From: Armillaria gallica
Lineage: Eukaryota; Basidiomycota; Agaricomycetes; Agaricales; Physalacriaceae
Assembly (NCBI GenBank): GCA_037576215.1
Contig: JBANDB010000007.1
Span: forward strand, 5,735,001 to 5,799,000
DNA length: 64,000 nucleotides
Direction: 5' to 3'
Part shown: piece after piece, positions 34,585 through 46,420 of the stretch
Layout: each line of letters begins with the position of its first letter
Position numbering within the stretch: position 1 is the stretch's first letter
Notes under the pieces: generated by a model
Database searches by the model: none
What the model saw: only the letters and a program-made list of their open reading frames with translations
What the model was told of the DNA's origin: nothing
Program-made: the position numbers and the translations under genes

Positions 34585-35995
34585 GCACTGTTCTCGCAAG
34601 CGGAAGGACCAAATTGTGCCCCGAGACGACGACAAGCACTGCGCATGTGTTGTACAGGGTAGGACATCCGTGTTGTTCTCGACAGCGACGAGAGGCGAAT
34701 CGTATCGGAATGGGAAGGAAACACGCGAGGGTACAGTCGCGGACAATCAAAGTCAACCAATGCCGTATTAGGCGAACTAGAAATATTAGGCAAAAACTGA
34801 CTTCAGAATCAGAATCAGCTCGACGAGATATGTCGAAAAATGGTACTCCGAAGTTTTTCCCACGATAAAAGGGGTTCTGCCAAATTTTTCATCATTTTGA
34901 ATGGTCTTTCAGCGACTTTTAGGTGCCATATTCAGCTTGATTGGGAGTATAGTTACCAGGGATCAGCACAGCTTATATTCTGAATTACTAGATTGTGGTT
35001 AGAATGATCTCCAGGGCGTTTTTTGGCACTTTCTGAGCCAAATTTACGTTGGACCTTAGCATTTTCACCTAAAGTTCGGCACCAATTTCCAAGGGAACGG
35101 CTCGTCAAAAATGTGTCGAACTTTGTGACCAGATAGTACTTTTCGAAAGGAATCGATTGCGCACTATCCGAAAACCGTGGGAATAAATTAAGGGGTTCTG
35201 CCAATATTTTGCCCCTTCGGCAACACAAAATACCCATTTCCAGACAATCGGCTCGTCCAAATGCAATGATTTTAGTATCATTCGAACCTCTTTGAGCTCC
35301 TGCTTCATTTCTGACATGTCACGCGGTCACCAAAAAAACTTTTGTGACACCTCCCAAATTGGTGGCCTTTGATCGTCCGCGACTGTAAGTCCGTTCGCTC
35401 CACACTGACACTCAAGGGTGCTCACTCTCCCCAGAGATATCGATCTCTACAGTCATCACTAGCATTGGGCAGCGCTTTATAGTGCCATCTAATTCCTCCG
35501 ATGTCGACGCCTCAAGACCCAGTTTTGCGTGAGACGAGTATCGCCCTGCAGCAAGCAAGCCCTAGGATTTGGCGGTCGGAACAAAGGGATACGGAAGGGA
35601 GGATAAACACGGACGTGTCGAGAATAGTAAGTTACTCGTATCCACCCAACATCCTTAGCTGTTCACCCACTCTTAGCCCAATATCGTTCCATTCTGCGCG
35701 CGCGCATCCAACGTCCAATCCTCGAGTCGCCAGCGACGCCGACGTCCGTGTGCAAGGTTTCCGAAACCTCTTTTTACTTCAAGACTACGTATTGTCGTCC
35801 CGCAAGCAAGGTCAGCATCGGGTGCAGATTGGAGGGATTGAGGGAGACAGCTGTGATGGAGGAGACAGCGACAAGGATGATAAGTTCTGCCAGTTTCTCG
35901 AACAACGCCAGGTCCTAAAGCCCTCCATAGCCAGAAGCCGCTTCCTACTCTCCTTCCTGGATAGCTCTCCAAGCACAAGATTTCGCGCTCCAACG
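34585..35995. repeat. Dispersed local repeat A, copy 3 (interrupted)
   Basis: Left part 34585-34733 and right part 35386-35995 match copies 1 and 2; the 652 bases between them are a separate element. The right part continues to a block with GACAGCGACAAGGATGATAA and CAGTTTCTCGAACAACGCC, present also in copies 2 and 4. Confidence 0.75.
34734..35385. mobile_element. TA-flanked inverted-repeat element (Tc1/mariner-pogo-like MITE)
   Basis: Left terminus CAGTCGCGGACAATCAAAG, right terminus CTTTGATCGTCCGCGACTG: 18 of 19 bases are inverted copies. Both are flanked by TA (34732-34733 and 35386-35387). The same locus in repeat copy 1 (near 23955-23975) reads straight through GGGTAAGTTC, so the empty site is visible in this window. 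The interior is AT-rich, contains two copies of AAGGGGTTCTGCCAA and no transposase. The insertion is therefore younger than the duplication of repeat A. Confidence 0.88.
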
Positions 35996-36049
35996 ATGGC
36001 TTTTTGACACGAGAAACGCCGTTTGGGGGATTTTCCCCCGACATCATGT

Positions 36050-36890
36050 ATGAACATCGGGCGAGCAAAGGGAAGTGACGAACAGAGTCGAGGCACCGTG
36101 TCGATGGCCATCAAACATCAGTTGTATCGGCACGACGGAAACTCAACACTGACCTCGGTTGAAAACCTTATACCTCCAAGGCGAGTCAGATTTGACACCG
36201 GGGAGGTCAGCGCCTCGCTGGGCGAGAATCTCGATGGGAGTGGGACGAGCAAAGGTGCAAGCACAGTCGGTGATCCTGTGTCTGAAGGAGCTGGTGGACA
36301 AAGGTGAAGCGGCATCTTGGCGTATCGCAGGGTGAGAAATATTTTCGTTGCTCGGTGGTCATTCTCGTTGGCTGATGTATGCGCTCCGTTCAAGTAACAT
36401 ATCCTTCCACCATGATTAGCGACATTCGGACAGCGACGATATGCGCCGGGCCAGGAGGACCTATACTCGTTGGATGTGATGCAGACGTTACTTCACTGGA
36501 GAGATGTTCCACGTTCGTCTTTCCTTCGTATTCTGGTTACTACCAGTGTACTGACACTTCGACGACAGCATGAAGTATCAGCATCCTTTGCTGTTAGGAA
36601 GCATGCCTTTTTGTGTAAGCGCTCGCAATACAAACCATGAAAACCTCACCCTGTAACCCATCTGTTTATAGGCGGCCACACGAATACATAACGCGCTGCA
36701 GAAGGAGATTTAAGTTGAGGACCTTGAAGTCTTTGTTAGCAAACAGGATGCGCATCCGTTGGCATTCGTATGATGTTGGTGAGGTTGTGGGGGTCAGATT
36801 CAAAGTGTACTACCTGGACGAGGAACTATCGGCTAGGATTTGGCTAAGCTCTGCCCCGAGTACGGAGGTGCGTCGTACAATATAATTGTC
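36050..36890 (+). pseudogene. Decayed NIF3 copy 1
   Basis: Pieces of the NIF3 gene at 16266-17418 lie in order on the plus strand: GEVSASLGENLDGSGTSKGA, then a former intron with a GT donor (GGTGAGAAAT at about 36329), VQVTYPSTMISDIRTATICA, a degraded HEV segment, GGHTNT and the C-terminal end (about 36730-36780). Stops and frame changes throughout. The first exons (SYHPPIF region) are missing. Confidence 0.8.
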
Positions 36891-36929
36891 TCATAATACA
36901 AACTAATTTACTATACTCCAGAACCATCA

Positions 36930-37880
36930 CTTAAGAAACCCAGATGTGTTACACTACCGTTTTCTCACCTACATAAATGGCGTTCCCAGAGATCTGTTGC
37001 TGGTGAAGACAATTTTTCTCATGTCTTGAAGATGGCTCACTCCACAACGAACAAAGGAATGGCGGATCCATTTTCTGAACATTCAGCTAGTTTCTGCAGC
37101 ATATTTCTGTCAAGGTTCGTGATTATGTTTTGATACAATCGACTCACAGCTTTGACAGGCGGCAGGGTTCCGGTCGGAGATAATTGTCTACTTCGACGCT
37201 TTAATGTCCTGATCTGCTCTTAGATCCAGCACAGCTTTGGACGAGGTCTTACAGCACTATTGCATGGCTTCCAGAAATGAGGATCAGCTGGCACTCGCTC
37301 AGAATATCATACGTGTTCAGCGAGGTGATACGTGGCGAGACAGATGTCTGTCTCTCCCACGCTATTTGTGAAGCATCGCATGTGAGTGACACTGCTCAAG
37401 CTGTATCCTTCGCTGATGGCGAACACAGCAAGGTTTAGACGTATGTAAATGCGTGTTGATCTTATTTGTATCGCCTTCAATGCATAATCTGTATGTCTGG
37501 ATTGCTGGTTCGACGCCAAAGCGAAGAGTAAACTTACAAGACCAAACAATAATTGGGAATGGCATTGAATTCGGAAGCGCAGCTATTCGATAGGCGAGCC
37601 GAGGCTTACAGCAAAATTCGGTTCATACATCAGTTCGACCACCAAGAGAACACCTATTTATGAGACTCAAATAAACTATATCCGGTATTTTCATGGACAA
37701 TGTGGAGGGCTGTAGGCATGAAGTGAAGTCATACGATGTCGGGTTTCTGGCACAAGCTCAACCAAGAACCCCAGCGCGGCATTCGAATGATGGCATATAT
37801 CATCTCCGTCATATACCTGTGCCACAAGAAGACTTCTTACAACACTTTGGCCGTGCGTCGTGTATTGGTGCCGCGATGGC
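36930..37880. repeat. Duplicated upstream block of the pseudokinase-like gene
   Basis: Second copy of 18040-19080. Homology runs into the TATA region and the gene itself, so promoter and gene were duplicated as one block. Confidence 0.6.
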
Positions 37881-37939
37881 ATATATAGTTGTGCACACGT
37901 GGTAAAGCGCTTGTCTGTACATTCTCTCGTTCCACCATC

Positions 37940-40900
37940 ATGTCTAGTATCGACTCATGTCTCAGGATCGCAAAGTTGACTGCTGCAGCAGGCGAGTTTG
38001 CCCCGTTTCCGTTTATCAAGGGTGCTGCCCAGTGTGTGGTAGTCGTTCTCGAAGCTATTGAGGTATGTCGTTATTTTTCCCTGCTCTCCACACTAACGAG
38101 AGTTGCAGAACGCCGGAAAGAATGAAAAAGATCTACAAGAATTGGCTGAGAGGATCGTCACTACATTGGTTGTCATAAGGGAAACCGTCATCAAGTATGG
38201 TCCTACTAGCGCCTCGTGTTTCAAAGATATCTGTCTCGATTTTCAGACGTGAGTTGACCCGTATTGTTGATCTATACTTCCTCATGCAATCAATGCACAG
38301 GTACATGGTTGATCTTCATTCCAAGCTGAACAGCGGACGCAGGGATCAGCGGAGAATCTGGCAATACTTGAGAGCCAAGAAGGTCTTGGATGATATCAAT
38401 AATTTACGGCAACGAGTGCAGGCGATTCAGGATTCCTTCCTGGTAGGTGGCTCCTTATCATTGTTGTCAATCACTCGTGAACGGGCAGCAGATCCGTACA
38501 ACGACTACGACGCAATTCGCGCTCTGCGATGTCCATAATGAGATTACCACGGGATTCAACACTCTGACTGGTTACGTGGAGACATCGGAGAGGAATGTCA
38601 CATCAACCATCAAGGACAATATCGAAGAAATACGCACCTGGGGTGCTCGGCAGAGCGAGGACATGCAAAATCTTTCGGCAAGATTACGGGGTTCTCGAGG
38701 ACGGGGTCTTTATAAGGGATCGGTATGTGATTTTCAATCATTCCACTCCTGTCATTCAACATTTACAGGTATGGGATGTCATTCCAGGCGACATCCACAT
38801 AATCGCACCAGTGACTCGTTCATTGACGAAGTACCGTACTGTTAGATACTACCAAGACAGTTATTGCACCATCGAAAACAGTGATACACAGAAAGTCATT
38901 CGCAAATATCATGCTTCTGGTGATGACAGAGAGGACGCGATAGAAGTGAGTGTATACTACCCTGTGTTGTTGGCAAGGTCCACATGCTCTGTATTCTAGC
39001 AACTTGATCAGGCCCTCGATGTTTTGATGAAACAAAGGTTCGGCTTTCCGTCTCTGTGTAGCTGACTGAATCGCCCCCGTCTCGACAATAGGCACCCAAA
39101 TCTTCCCCAAATCTTTGGTGTATGCAGAACACCTGATCTTCCTGCAATCATATTTCTTCATGGTAGGGTGTCGCTCCTTTCATATGTCCTCTGCCGTTAA
39201 TTCCCGTGGGCAGGCACAACAAGAGTCCCTTTTAAATATTATCTCCATGGCTTGTCTGCAACGCGATTCACACAATTCTTGTCTGAAGTGGTAAAGACGA
39301 TTCTTTGTGTTTTTGCAGCTGATCTCCTGGTGTGTCATCATTCAGTATCAAGATCTACAGGTACATCCCGCAAAAGTTCTTCTTGGGCCACTGCTCAATA
39401 GTACTCATTCCTACAGTCGGTCTTGGAGGTTTTGCCAATGGAAAGCTATAGATATCTAGGGGATGGCCTTTACAATGTAACCAAAACGGTCAGTGACATC
39501 GCGAATGATTTTCTTCAAGCTTGCGTAATTATCCTTTTGAAGAATGACGCACACGAAGTCCTCTATGTCAACGAATATGGGAAGCTCGTGTTTGGAGACC
39601 TACTAGGCTATACTTTTTACTGGCTGGGCCTGTTCGGCTTGTCCTATACACGGGAACATGGCAAATATAGCCTCTGTTATGGTACCGAGTCGCGCGCACG
39701 CGGCGCATCGGGCAATCCACTTCACAATCACGTCAGCAGATGGATGCCATCTTCAAGTTCGTGGAAGGGGGATTTACAATATCGCTATGAAGCTATTATC
39801 GCTTATCATATGAAATATTCATCATCCGATAAGATGTCGTGGACCCAAACCTTCAACAGGCACCGACTCCAACCCCCACCATCCCAGTCAAATGATTCTG
39901 TCTTCGGCCCTCATTACCAAAAGGCCCCATATGCGCCGGGCAGTATATTATGTGATCTGCGGCATCTCTCTTCACCGCGCCGAGTTTTGGTCGGGAGAGT
40001 CCAGCCCTGGCCACACAGGTGGAAGTGGGGCATTTCTTGGCACATTGGGCCATTAGTGAAAGACGTTAATCCATCATTTGACAAGTTTGTCATTCAGTCG
40101 ACCAACTTTTGATGCTGCTGATTGTTGATTGTCAGTGAGTCGGTGACCATCGGGCTTTCATGGGACAATGTGATCAGAAGAGGAGTGATTATCATCCAGA
40201 CATGTTGGGAAGATTTTAATGAGATTATGAAATCGCGGATTGCACAGACTTCCCAGCTAGAGTCATGTCTTCACTCCAGGGGCTATGGTGATGATCTTGA
40301 GCCATATATCATTACAGGTGGGCAGCTGGTTTGGCTTGAATCAACTGCTGACTGCATTGTACACACTTAGACATGATATTTTGGATTCAATTTTTCCCAA
40401 AGGACCGCAACTATGATTTCTGTCATATCTGCAACACAAAAGACCAGTACCACCATGCGCTCTCATTGTCGATAACTGCCCCCATCATTGACTATGAGAC
40501 CAATACAATTAAATCCTGGCCTGTCGTATCTTGTTCCCGAGTTTGCGGCGCAGATTCAATGGAGGAGGAAGACATTTTTACTATCGAAGTCTGCGGTAAC
40601 GAGTCGGGGAAGGCATGTGGGAAGTACATGGCTCATTCTCATTTAAACATACCCGAGTTAAATGCCAAGCACGGATTCGATCCCGTACGCGACGGCGCTG
40701 ATGTATGCGAGTATTTCGGGTGGCCACTCCTTGAGATCCTTGACCCTTCCACAGGAGGTGAGTAGATCTTTGTATGCAGCAGGTGTTTTGCTGAGGAACA
40801 TGCAACAGAATGGGTGTTAAATGGTACAACATCCCAGTCCCAGTCCTCGGGACCTGCATCAGTTACATGGGCTCTCATTATCATATTCATTGCCATCAGC

Positions 40901-40945
40901 GTTGAGAGTATTCTCCTGTTATCCTTCAACAACTACTTGTAAATA
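37940..40945 (+). pseudogene. Helical N-domain + pseudokinase-like protein, copy 2 (shortened by a stop)
   Basis: Same exon plan as the gene at 19141: 37940-38062, 38109-38248, 38301-38442, 38489-38722, 38769-38945, 39000-39037, 39092-39162, 39214-39290, 39346-39360 (15 bases), 39417 onward, 40135-40317, 40371-40765. Landmarks are kept: IAKLTAAAGEFAPFPFIKGA, RKYHASGDD, HPNLPQIFGVC, YVNEYGKLVFGDL, HGFDPVRDG. The frame ends at TAG 40763-40765, just after DPSTGG. Beyond it the same frame continues homologously for about 60 codons to a hydrophobic end (ALIIIFIAISVESILLL) and TAA near 40940. So one base separates this copy from a membrane-anchored form. It may be a soluble variant or an early pseudogene. 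Its middle (39700-40110) stays open where copy 1 does not. Confidence 0.65.
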
Positions 40946-42859
40946 TAGATATCAACAACAAGTTATTTAATGTCTCTTCCATCATGATAATTCGTGGAAC
41001 TAGGATCAACAATTGTAACAATCAAAATCACAACACGATGCTCTCTTGGTAAAATTAAAATAAACCCTCTCCCATCCGTTCGTCCAACCATTCCCATCCC
41101 CCGTGCTAATAATTATAACACAACGACCCTCCCGACACCCATCATTCCCTTGCTCCCTGCCCCTCCATTGTCGAACGTCGTCCGCAGTCTCCAACAGCGC
41201 CGACTCGAGCACGACGTCCCTCATCGGACCGTCAGGTAAGAAGGATGCCTGGAACAGCGACATGAAGGACGAGACAGTCAGTGGGGCTCATGGTGGAAGC
41301 TTTGGCTTGCTCCGTGGATGCGCAATTGGGTGGAGTGGAGTCTTGGGAGTCTTTTCCGAAAAGACTCGACGTGGGTGCAGATCCGCGTGCTACCTACACT
41401 GCATGTAGTTAGATTGACAAGGAATGTATAGTATTGTAACCGCACCTTCGATTCGTCCATCCGGACACCGTGAACCTGTCCTACCCTTTGTCCAAGCCCT
41501 GCCAGAAAAGGATGCGTCCAATCTTTTACAGAGAAAAAAACTCACCATTGTCGTGATCATGCAAATTGAACTATGTGTTCATGTTTTTCTCCATGCCCAA
41601 ACAGCCGATGTCGGTCCTTGAGTAACCAATAGGTGCTCAAGCAAAGATATGTATTCTGCATCGACACTTAGCTAGCGTAATAAAATTAGGGTAAACAAGC
41701 CTACCGCCGCTCATCCCAGCAAAGCTTGGTCACCACATCTTGCCGCCTTTAAAAGCAAAGTTAGCACCCAAAACCAACAGGAGATGACGAGTCCTTACCT
41801 CGAGTCCAATCATAATCCGCCCAAATACCGAGCTGCTATCCACCGATCGTCACCGCGTATCCTCTGCGTCATCGAGCGTCGGCTCTAAGGATCATACCGT
41901 TGTGCCTGTGAGCAAGCTATTCCATTCCAAAATCGTGACAATGTACCTTTAATAGTGAAAAGGACTCAAGTCTTTGAGGTAGACTTGCACACAGCGAGTT
42001 AAATCTATTCTGGTTCAGAACACAAGGTAAGCAGATAAAAAAGAAGGCGCAGGTATGAAAAGACTTGCCATGACTCCATGGTGGTGGTTCGAATTCACGC
42101 TGTGGGTGTGACGTTGGTTACAGAATCAGCGAGCAACACGGCCCGCTCATTCTGGCAATTCCCGGTATCTGGGGGTCTGGCAACGTTGAGAGTAAGGATA
42201 AGAGAAAAGAAAGGAGGGAAGGAAATGGAGTTCAAATCAAAAATCGACCCGGCTGTTATAGCCAAATCCCTACCCCGCAATGCCAGTGAGTACAGAGAAA
42301 GTTCGAGGCTAAGATCGAAAACTGTATTGCGTCATATCAACTTCAGCAATCTGCTCCCATTTTCGAGGGAGGCGTTACAACTGTGATCAATATTCAATCT
42401 TGGTTTGCGTCCAAATGCAGAGGGAAGGGAAAGTAATGGAAGGAGAACCGGCAGCCCTTGAAAACACGACGAACACAGTAGATTCAAGATCGGATGCGCT
42501 AGTGTTGACCAGGAAGACGGTAGCGGCTTCGGAATCATTGCAGGCACCAACTCTGTTTCAGTGGTGCATATCGGTACACAGAGCACAATACCATACGTCT
42601 ATGCGACAACCAGGTTGATATTCCTCTCGCTAGGCCGAATGGTGGTCGTCACGTTGGGAGATTTGCGCCACGGATAGTCGTAGTCATACCGATGCCTGCA
42701 ACAAACACCTACTCTTATACTCCACTGATACACCCTCTCTCTCACGCCCTCGGCCATTCCGTGTCTACCGCTCTCTCGAACGTCGTCTGAGTAAAATCTT
42801 TAGACATGCTCTCCACGTATGCGTTGAACGCCAATGGCTTTTTGTAGTGCCAGCCCGAG
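40946..42859. other. No gene recognised
   Basis: The first 60 bases still resemble the end of copy 1 (near 22290). Minus-strand frames around 41006-41263 and plus-strand frames near 42078-42618 are open but show no motif and no convincing splice pattern. Confidence 0.35.
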
Positions 42860-43700
42860 TGTCACCGTCCTCTTCTAGCGTCCGTTAGTAGGATCCACCA
42901 GAAGCCTCCTCACGTAACGCGTACCCGGACCTTCGTTGTCCTATCTTCATCGCTAGTTCCAGGCTCCTCGATGTTGGCCTCTCCGAAGTCGATAACGACG
43001 GGAGACTGATCCCCTTCGCACAGAACGTCGTTCCTGGTGTGGATGTCGTTGTGCGTGCCCCAATGGCACGGAGCCCTGTGATGATGTTGCTGGATATCCT
43101 CGCGACCTCTTGTTCTGGAGATATCGATACCTGGTTGGAGCTTATCCATACTAACGCCAGGGATAGATTCGAGGGTGAGTCCTTTGACGACGTCGGTGAT
43201 GGGATGAAGAGGAGTGGGCTCCGGAGTGATGCAGAAACGAACACTGTCAAAAAGACGGAGAATATACCGGCCTTGCAGAGGACGCAAAAGCTGATACGCA
43301 GCGAACTCCGTGTCGTACGACCCCGTCTTCCCAAACCAAGCCGAGACCTCCCACACCCAATCCTCCCAAAGTGTCGTGTTTATCGAAATCGTTTGACCTC
43401 GAACCAGTCTGGAATTGCACCCGCTCGAATATCACGGGCGGCGCGTCGTAGGCGGCCATCGATGGAAGGGATACGGTGTCATGGACCCAACTTGTCCTTA
43501 TTGGAACGATAGCCGAGCCTGCGGTCCGCTATGTAGCTTGAGGATAATGTTTTCGTGGTCCGGGTGTCGCTGAATTAACAGGGCCGTGGCAGATGTGAAA
43601 GGTTCGAAACGTTTGACCACCGTTGCTGCGAGAGGTTTGAAGGTGTTGGAGCCTTGGACTTGGAACTGAAGGTGGAGAGTCGATCCGGGTAAATACAGTT
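42860..43700 (-). pseudogene. Decayed kinase-like gene
   Basis: Full-length but broken copy of the kinase at 14129. On the minus strand: VVKRFEPFTSATALLIQR, a frameshifted ADRRLGY, MWEVSAWFGK, AYQLLRPLQG, LHPITDVVKGLTLESIPGV and SPVVIDFGEANI. The catalytic loop reads THNDIHTRND, so the Leu and the usual spacing are lost, and at least two frameshifts are needed to join the parts. Confidence 0.8.
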
Positions 43701-43899
43701 CGTCGCCGCTGCAATGTTACAATTCAACACGAGTGCACAGAAAATCGGCGGATTATCATACCTCTGGACCGAAGCATGTTTGACTCGAGTAAGAAGTCCT
43801 GCATTTCGTGCTAGACAGCAAAGCAGGTCATGTCAGACGGCGCGTGGAGGAGATGTCGTCGCGGTGCAAGAAGCACCACGGCCACGTGGCCGGTAACCT

Positions 43900-44539
43900 C
43901 TTCTTGGCTTGCTGAATGCCCTGAACAACGTCATCTCCTCCTCCATCCTCTTGCCAGCTGCCCGAACATTGTTACCACTCGCGCACCCAATGTCAAGCGT
44001 CCCTTCATTCTGCAAGGGCGACCAGATCATTACAGACCGCACGGCCGCGCGATCCATGGGAAAGACGTCACCTGTACCTCAAACCGGTCCTAGAGGCAGC
44101 TCTGTTCGTCTGCATGGAGAAGCACGGAGGTCGATATGCAACTTCACGAGCTCGCTTAATATACGACGAGAGCGGACACCTTGACTGGCACCGCGACTTG
44201 ATCCACGGCAAGAACCACCACGTCACTGTCCTGGTTGCGCTCGACACATCCTGCTCAAGCGGCGGAGTCTATTTTCGCTACGACGGTAACGAGATTGCCG
44301 TGGGCATACATCCCAAAATTGCCGGCGGCTCTGGACCCCAATACGATGTGTTCATCTGTACGCCGCAAACTGACCCTTTGCCCTTTGCTTATACTCCTGG
44401 GGAGTACCACTTTACGGCCCTCTATGTTATGAACGGAAATTCGCGGACAGAATTCACAGGGGAGGAACCTAATCCACATTCACTGAACTCCGCAATATCA
44501 ATGCTCCAAATCCTGCCCAGCTATTATGTCTCGCCATGA
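43900..44539 (+). pseudogene. 2OG-Fe(II) oxygenase-like fragment
   Basis: In the frame ending at 44539: LKPVLEAALFVC, RYATSRARLIYDESGHLDWH, RDLIHGKNHHVTVLVALDT, SSGGVYFRYDGNEIAV and CTPQTDPLPFAYTPGEYHF. The order (strand, HxD, a hydrophobic V-L-V-A-L strand, then GGVYF) follows the double-stranded beta-helix core of 2-oxoglutarate/iron oxygenases, with HRD as the likely HxD. At the far strand the expected His and the 2OG-binding Arg are not seen. Upstream, SFCKGDQIITD lies in another frame, so a frameshift or an intron separates it. I consider this a degenerate relative; function is doubtful. Confidence 0.4.
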
Positions 44540-44734
44540 TTCCATTACCTTTTGAGCGACCTCTACCTCTTTAAATACCCAAATCCTTTCCCACAAACCT
44601 CCCCATCCATAATGCATAAGCGCCAACCGACTCTTACACAAACTTCCTCTGTCATCTCAGCGTTGAGTATACCGAAACCAAGACGCGGAGCCCTCGGGCG
44701 TATTACCATTGCCGGAATGCCGTTCCTCCGACGC

Positions 44735-45060
44735 TCAAAGGTGCTCACTCACCCCAGAAATCTTGATCTCTCTGATCAACACGACGATAGCATTGGGGAA
44801 CATTTTACGATGCCGTCGAATTCCTCCGACGCCAACGCCTTACATTACGTGCCGGGACGAGTGAAGTAACGTTGTCCAGCGAGCAAGCCCTAGGGTATGA
44901 CGGTCAGAACCAAGGGACGCAGTAGGGAGGATGACCACGAACGTGTCGGGAACGGTAAGTTCTGCCAGTTTCTCGGACAACTCCGAATCCTAGATCCCTC
45001 CTCAGCCCAATCCTGCTCCCCACTTTTGTTCCTTGGACAGCTCCCAAGCGCGCTCTGACG
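44735..45060. repeat. Dispersed local repeat A, copy 4
   Basis: Matches copies 2 and 3: GTGCTCACTCACCCC, ATAGCATTGGGGAACA, TTCCTCCGACGCCAACGCC, CAAGCCCTAGGGTATGACGG, then CTGCCAGTTTCTCGGACAAC. It is followed, as in copy 3, by an NIF3 remnant, so the two lie in one duplicated block. Confidence 0.75.
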
Positions 45061-45114
45061 ATGCCCTTCAAACATGATAAAGCTGCGCCGTCGGGGGGAT
45101 TTTTTCTGCGACAT

Positions 45115-45905
45115 TATGGGCGAGCAAAGGGAAGTGGTGAATAGAGTCGAAGCAGCGTGTCAATGGCCGCCAAGCCTCAGCTAGTCATTGGCAAAATGAA
45201 AATTCAACATCAAGTAGACTTTGTACTGGTGAGGTCAGCACCTTGGTGGACGAGAAACTCGATGCGAGTGGGATGAGTGAAGATACAAGGACGGCTGGTG
45301 AAACTGGATGTGCCAGTGTTTGTGGAGGAGCTTGTGGGTAGGGTGGAGCGGCATCTTGGCCTATCACAGGGTGAGAAATCTTTTCGTTGCTTGGTGATCG
45401 TTCTTGTTGGCTGATATATGCGAACAGTTCAAGTAGAATATCTTCCCACCGTATTTTGGACAATGGCGATATGCGCCGGGCCAGAACTCAGAGGATCTTT
45501 ACTCGTCGGACATGATGTAGACGTTTACTTCACTGTCTCAGGTTCGTATTTCTTTTGTATTCTGGTTCTCACTAGCATACTGATACCTTGACGACAGCAT
45601 GAAGTATTAGCATCGAGCACTGCCGGGAAGCACGTCGTTTTGTGGAAGCGCTCGTAATACAAGCGATAAAAATGCCCTGTAATCCGTCTGTTTATAAGCA
45701 GCTATACGAATATGGAACACGATTACCGGTCTCTGCTGGCAGAGCAGCTTCGTAAGGAGATCCAAGTCGAGGACCTGTTTGCAACAGGATGCGCCTCCGT
45801 TGACATTCGCATGATGATGATGCTCGGGATGCAGGATGCGGAGGCTGAGGTTGTGGTCATCATGTCAATTTCGCAATTTTATGCATGGTGTACCACTTGA
45901 ACTAA
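45115..45905 (+). pseudogene. Decayed NIF3 copy 2
   Basis: Shares GGGCGAGCAAAGGGAAGTG with the start of the other remnant (near 36060), then fragments of the NIF3 exons: a TGEVSTLVDEKLDASG-like stretch, a former intron with a GT donor (GGTGAGAAAT near 45369), and the last exon (SLLAEQLRKEIQVEDL at about 45718-45780). Frames are broken throughout. Confidence 0.75.
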
Positions 45906-46269
45906 GGACCTACAGCCAGAATATGGCTACGCACTTCCCCAAATGCTAGTAGAGAGGTATGTTGTACGATATAATTGTCTAATAGTATATACTTATCTCC
46001 TGCACTCCAGAAGCATTGTTCTATCTGGTCCCAAACGTCGCCTCCAATTCTACGCTTTGGAGTCTTTGCTCCTCCGGCCTAACATGACAACTACCCACCA
46101 GCCATTATAAGACTACTCAACCGCATCGCCACGGATGCGGATGTATCTCGTACATGATCGTGACATGGACGGATTCGTCTCCGCCTTCAATCAGAGGATA
46201 ATGGAAGTCGGTGCAGAGATCGTAGTGTCGACTTTCTGTGTTTCCAATGTATACACGCCCGCCCGCCCT

Positions 46270-46420
46270 ATCCCACCATGCTCTCAAGAACATCGGAACG
46301 AAGTGGATGTATATCGTCTGTTGCGCCGATTACAGGGACATCTGATTCCCTGTTTCTATGATCTGGTTAACTTCATCCTTCTATTTCTTCCTCTCAGTCT
46401 CTTCACCTCATCACGATTAC
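46270..46420 (+). pseudogene. Short kinase-like fragment
   Basis: EVDVYRLLRRLQGHLIPCFY corresponds to HSAYRLLHRLQGNCIPRLHG of the intact kinase-like gene. Only about 35 codons are recognisable. Confidence 0.55.

Noticed and set aside
41006..41408. Overlapping frames on both strands as a small gene
   Set aside because: No recognised motif, no clear splice pattern and no paralogue in the window to support either strand.
42080..42100. tRNA B-box-like GGTTCGAATTC
   Set aside because: No A-box or cloverleaf could be formed around it; I found no convincing tRNA or rRNA gene in the window.
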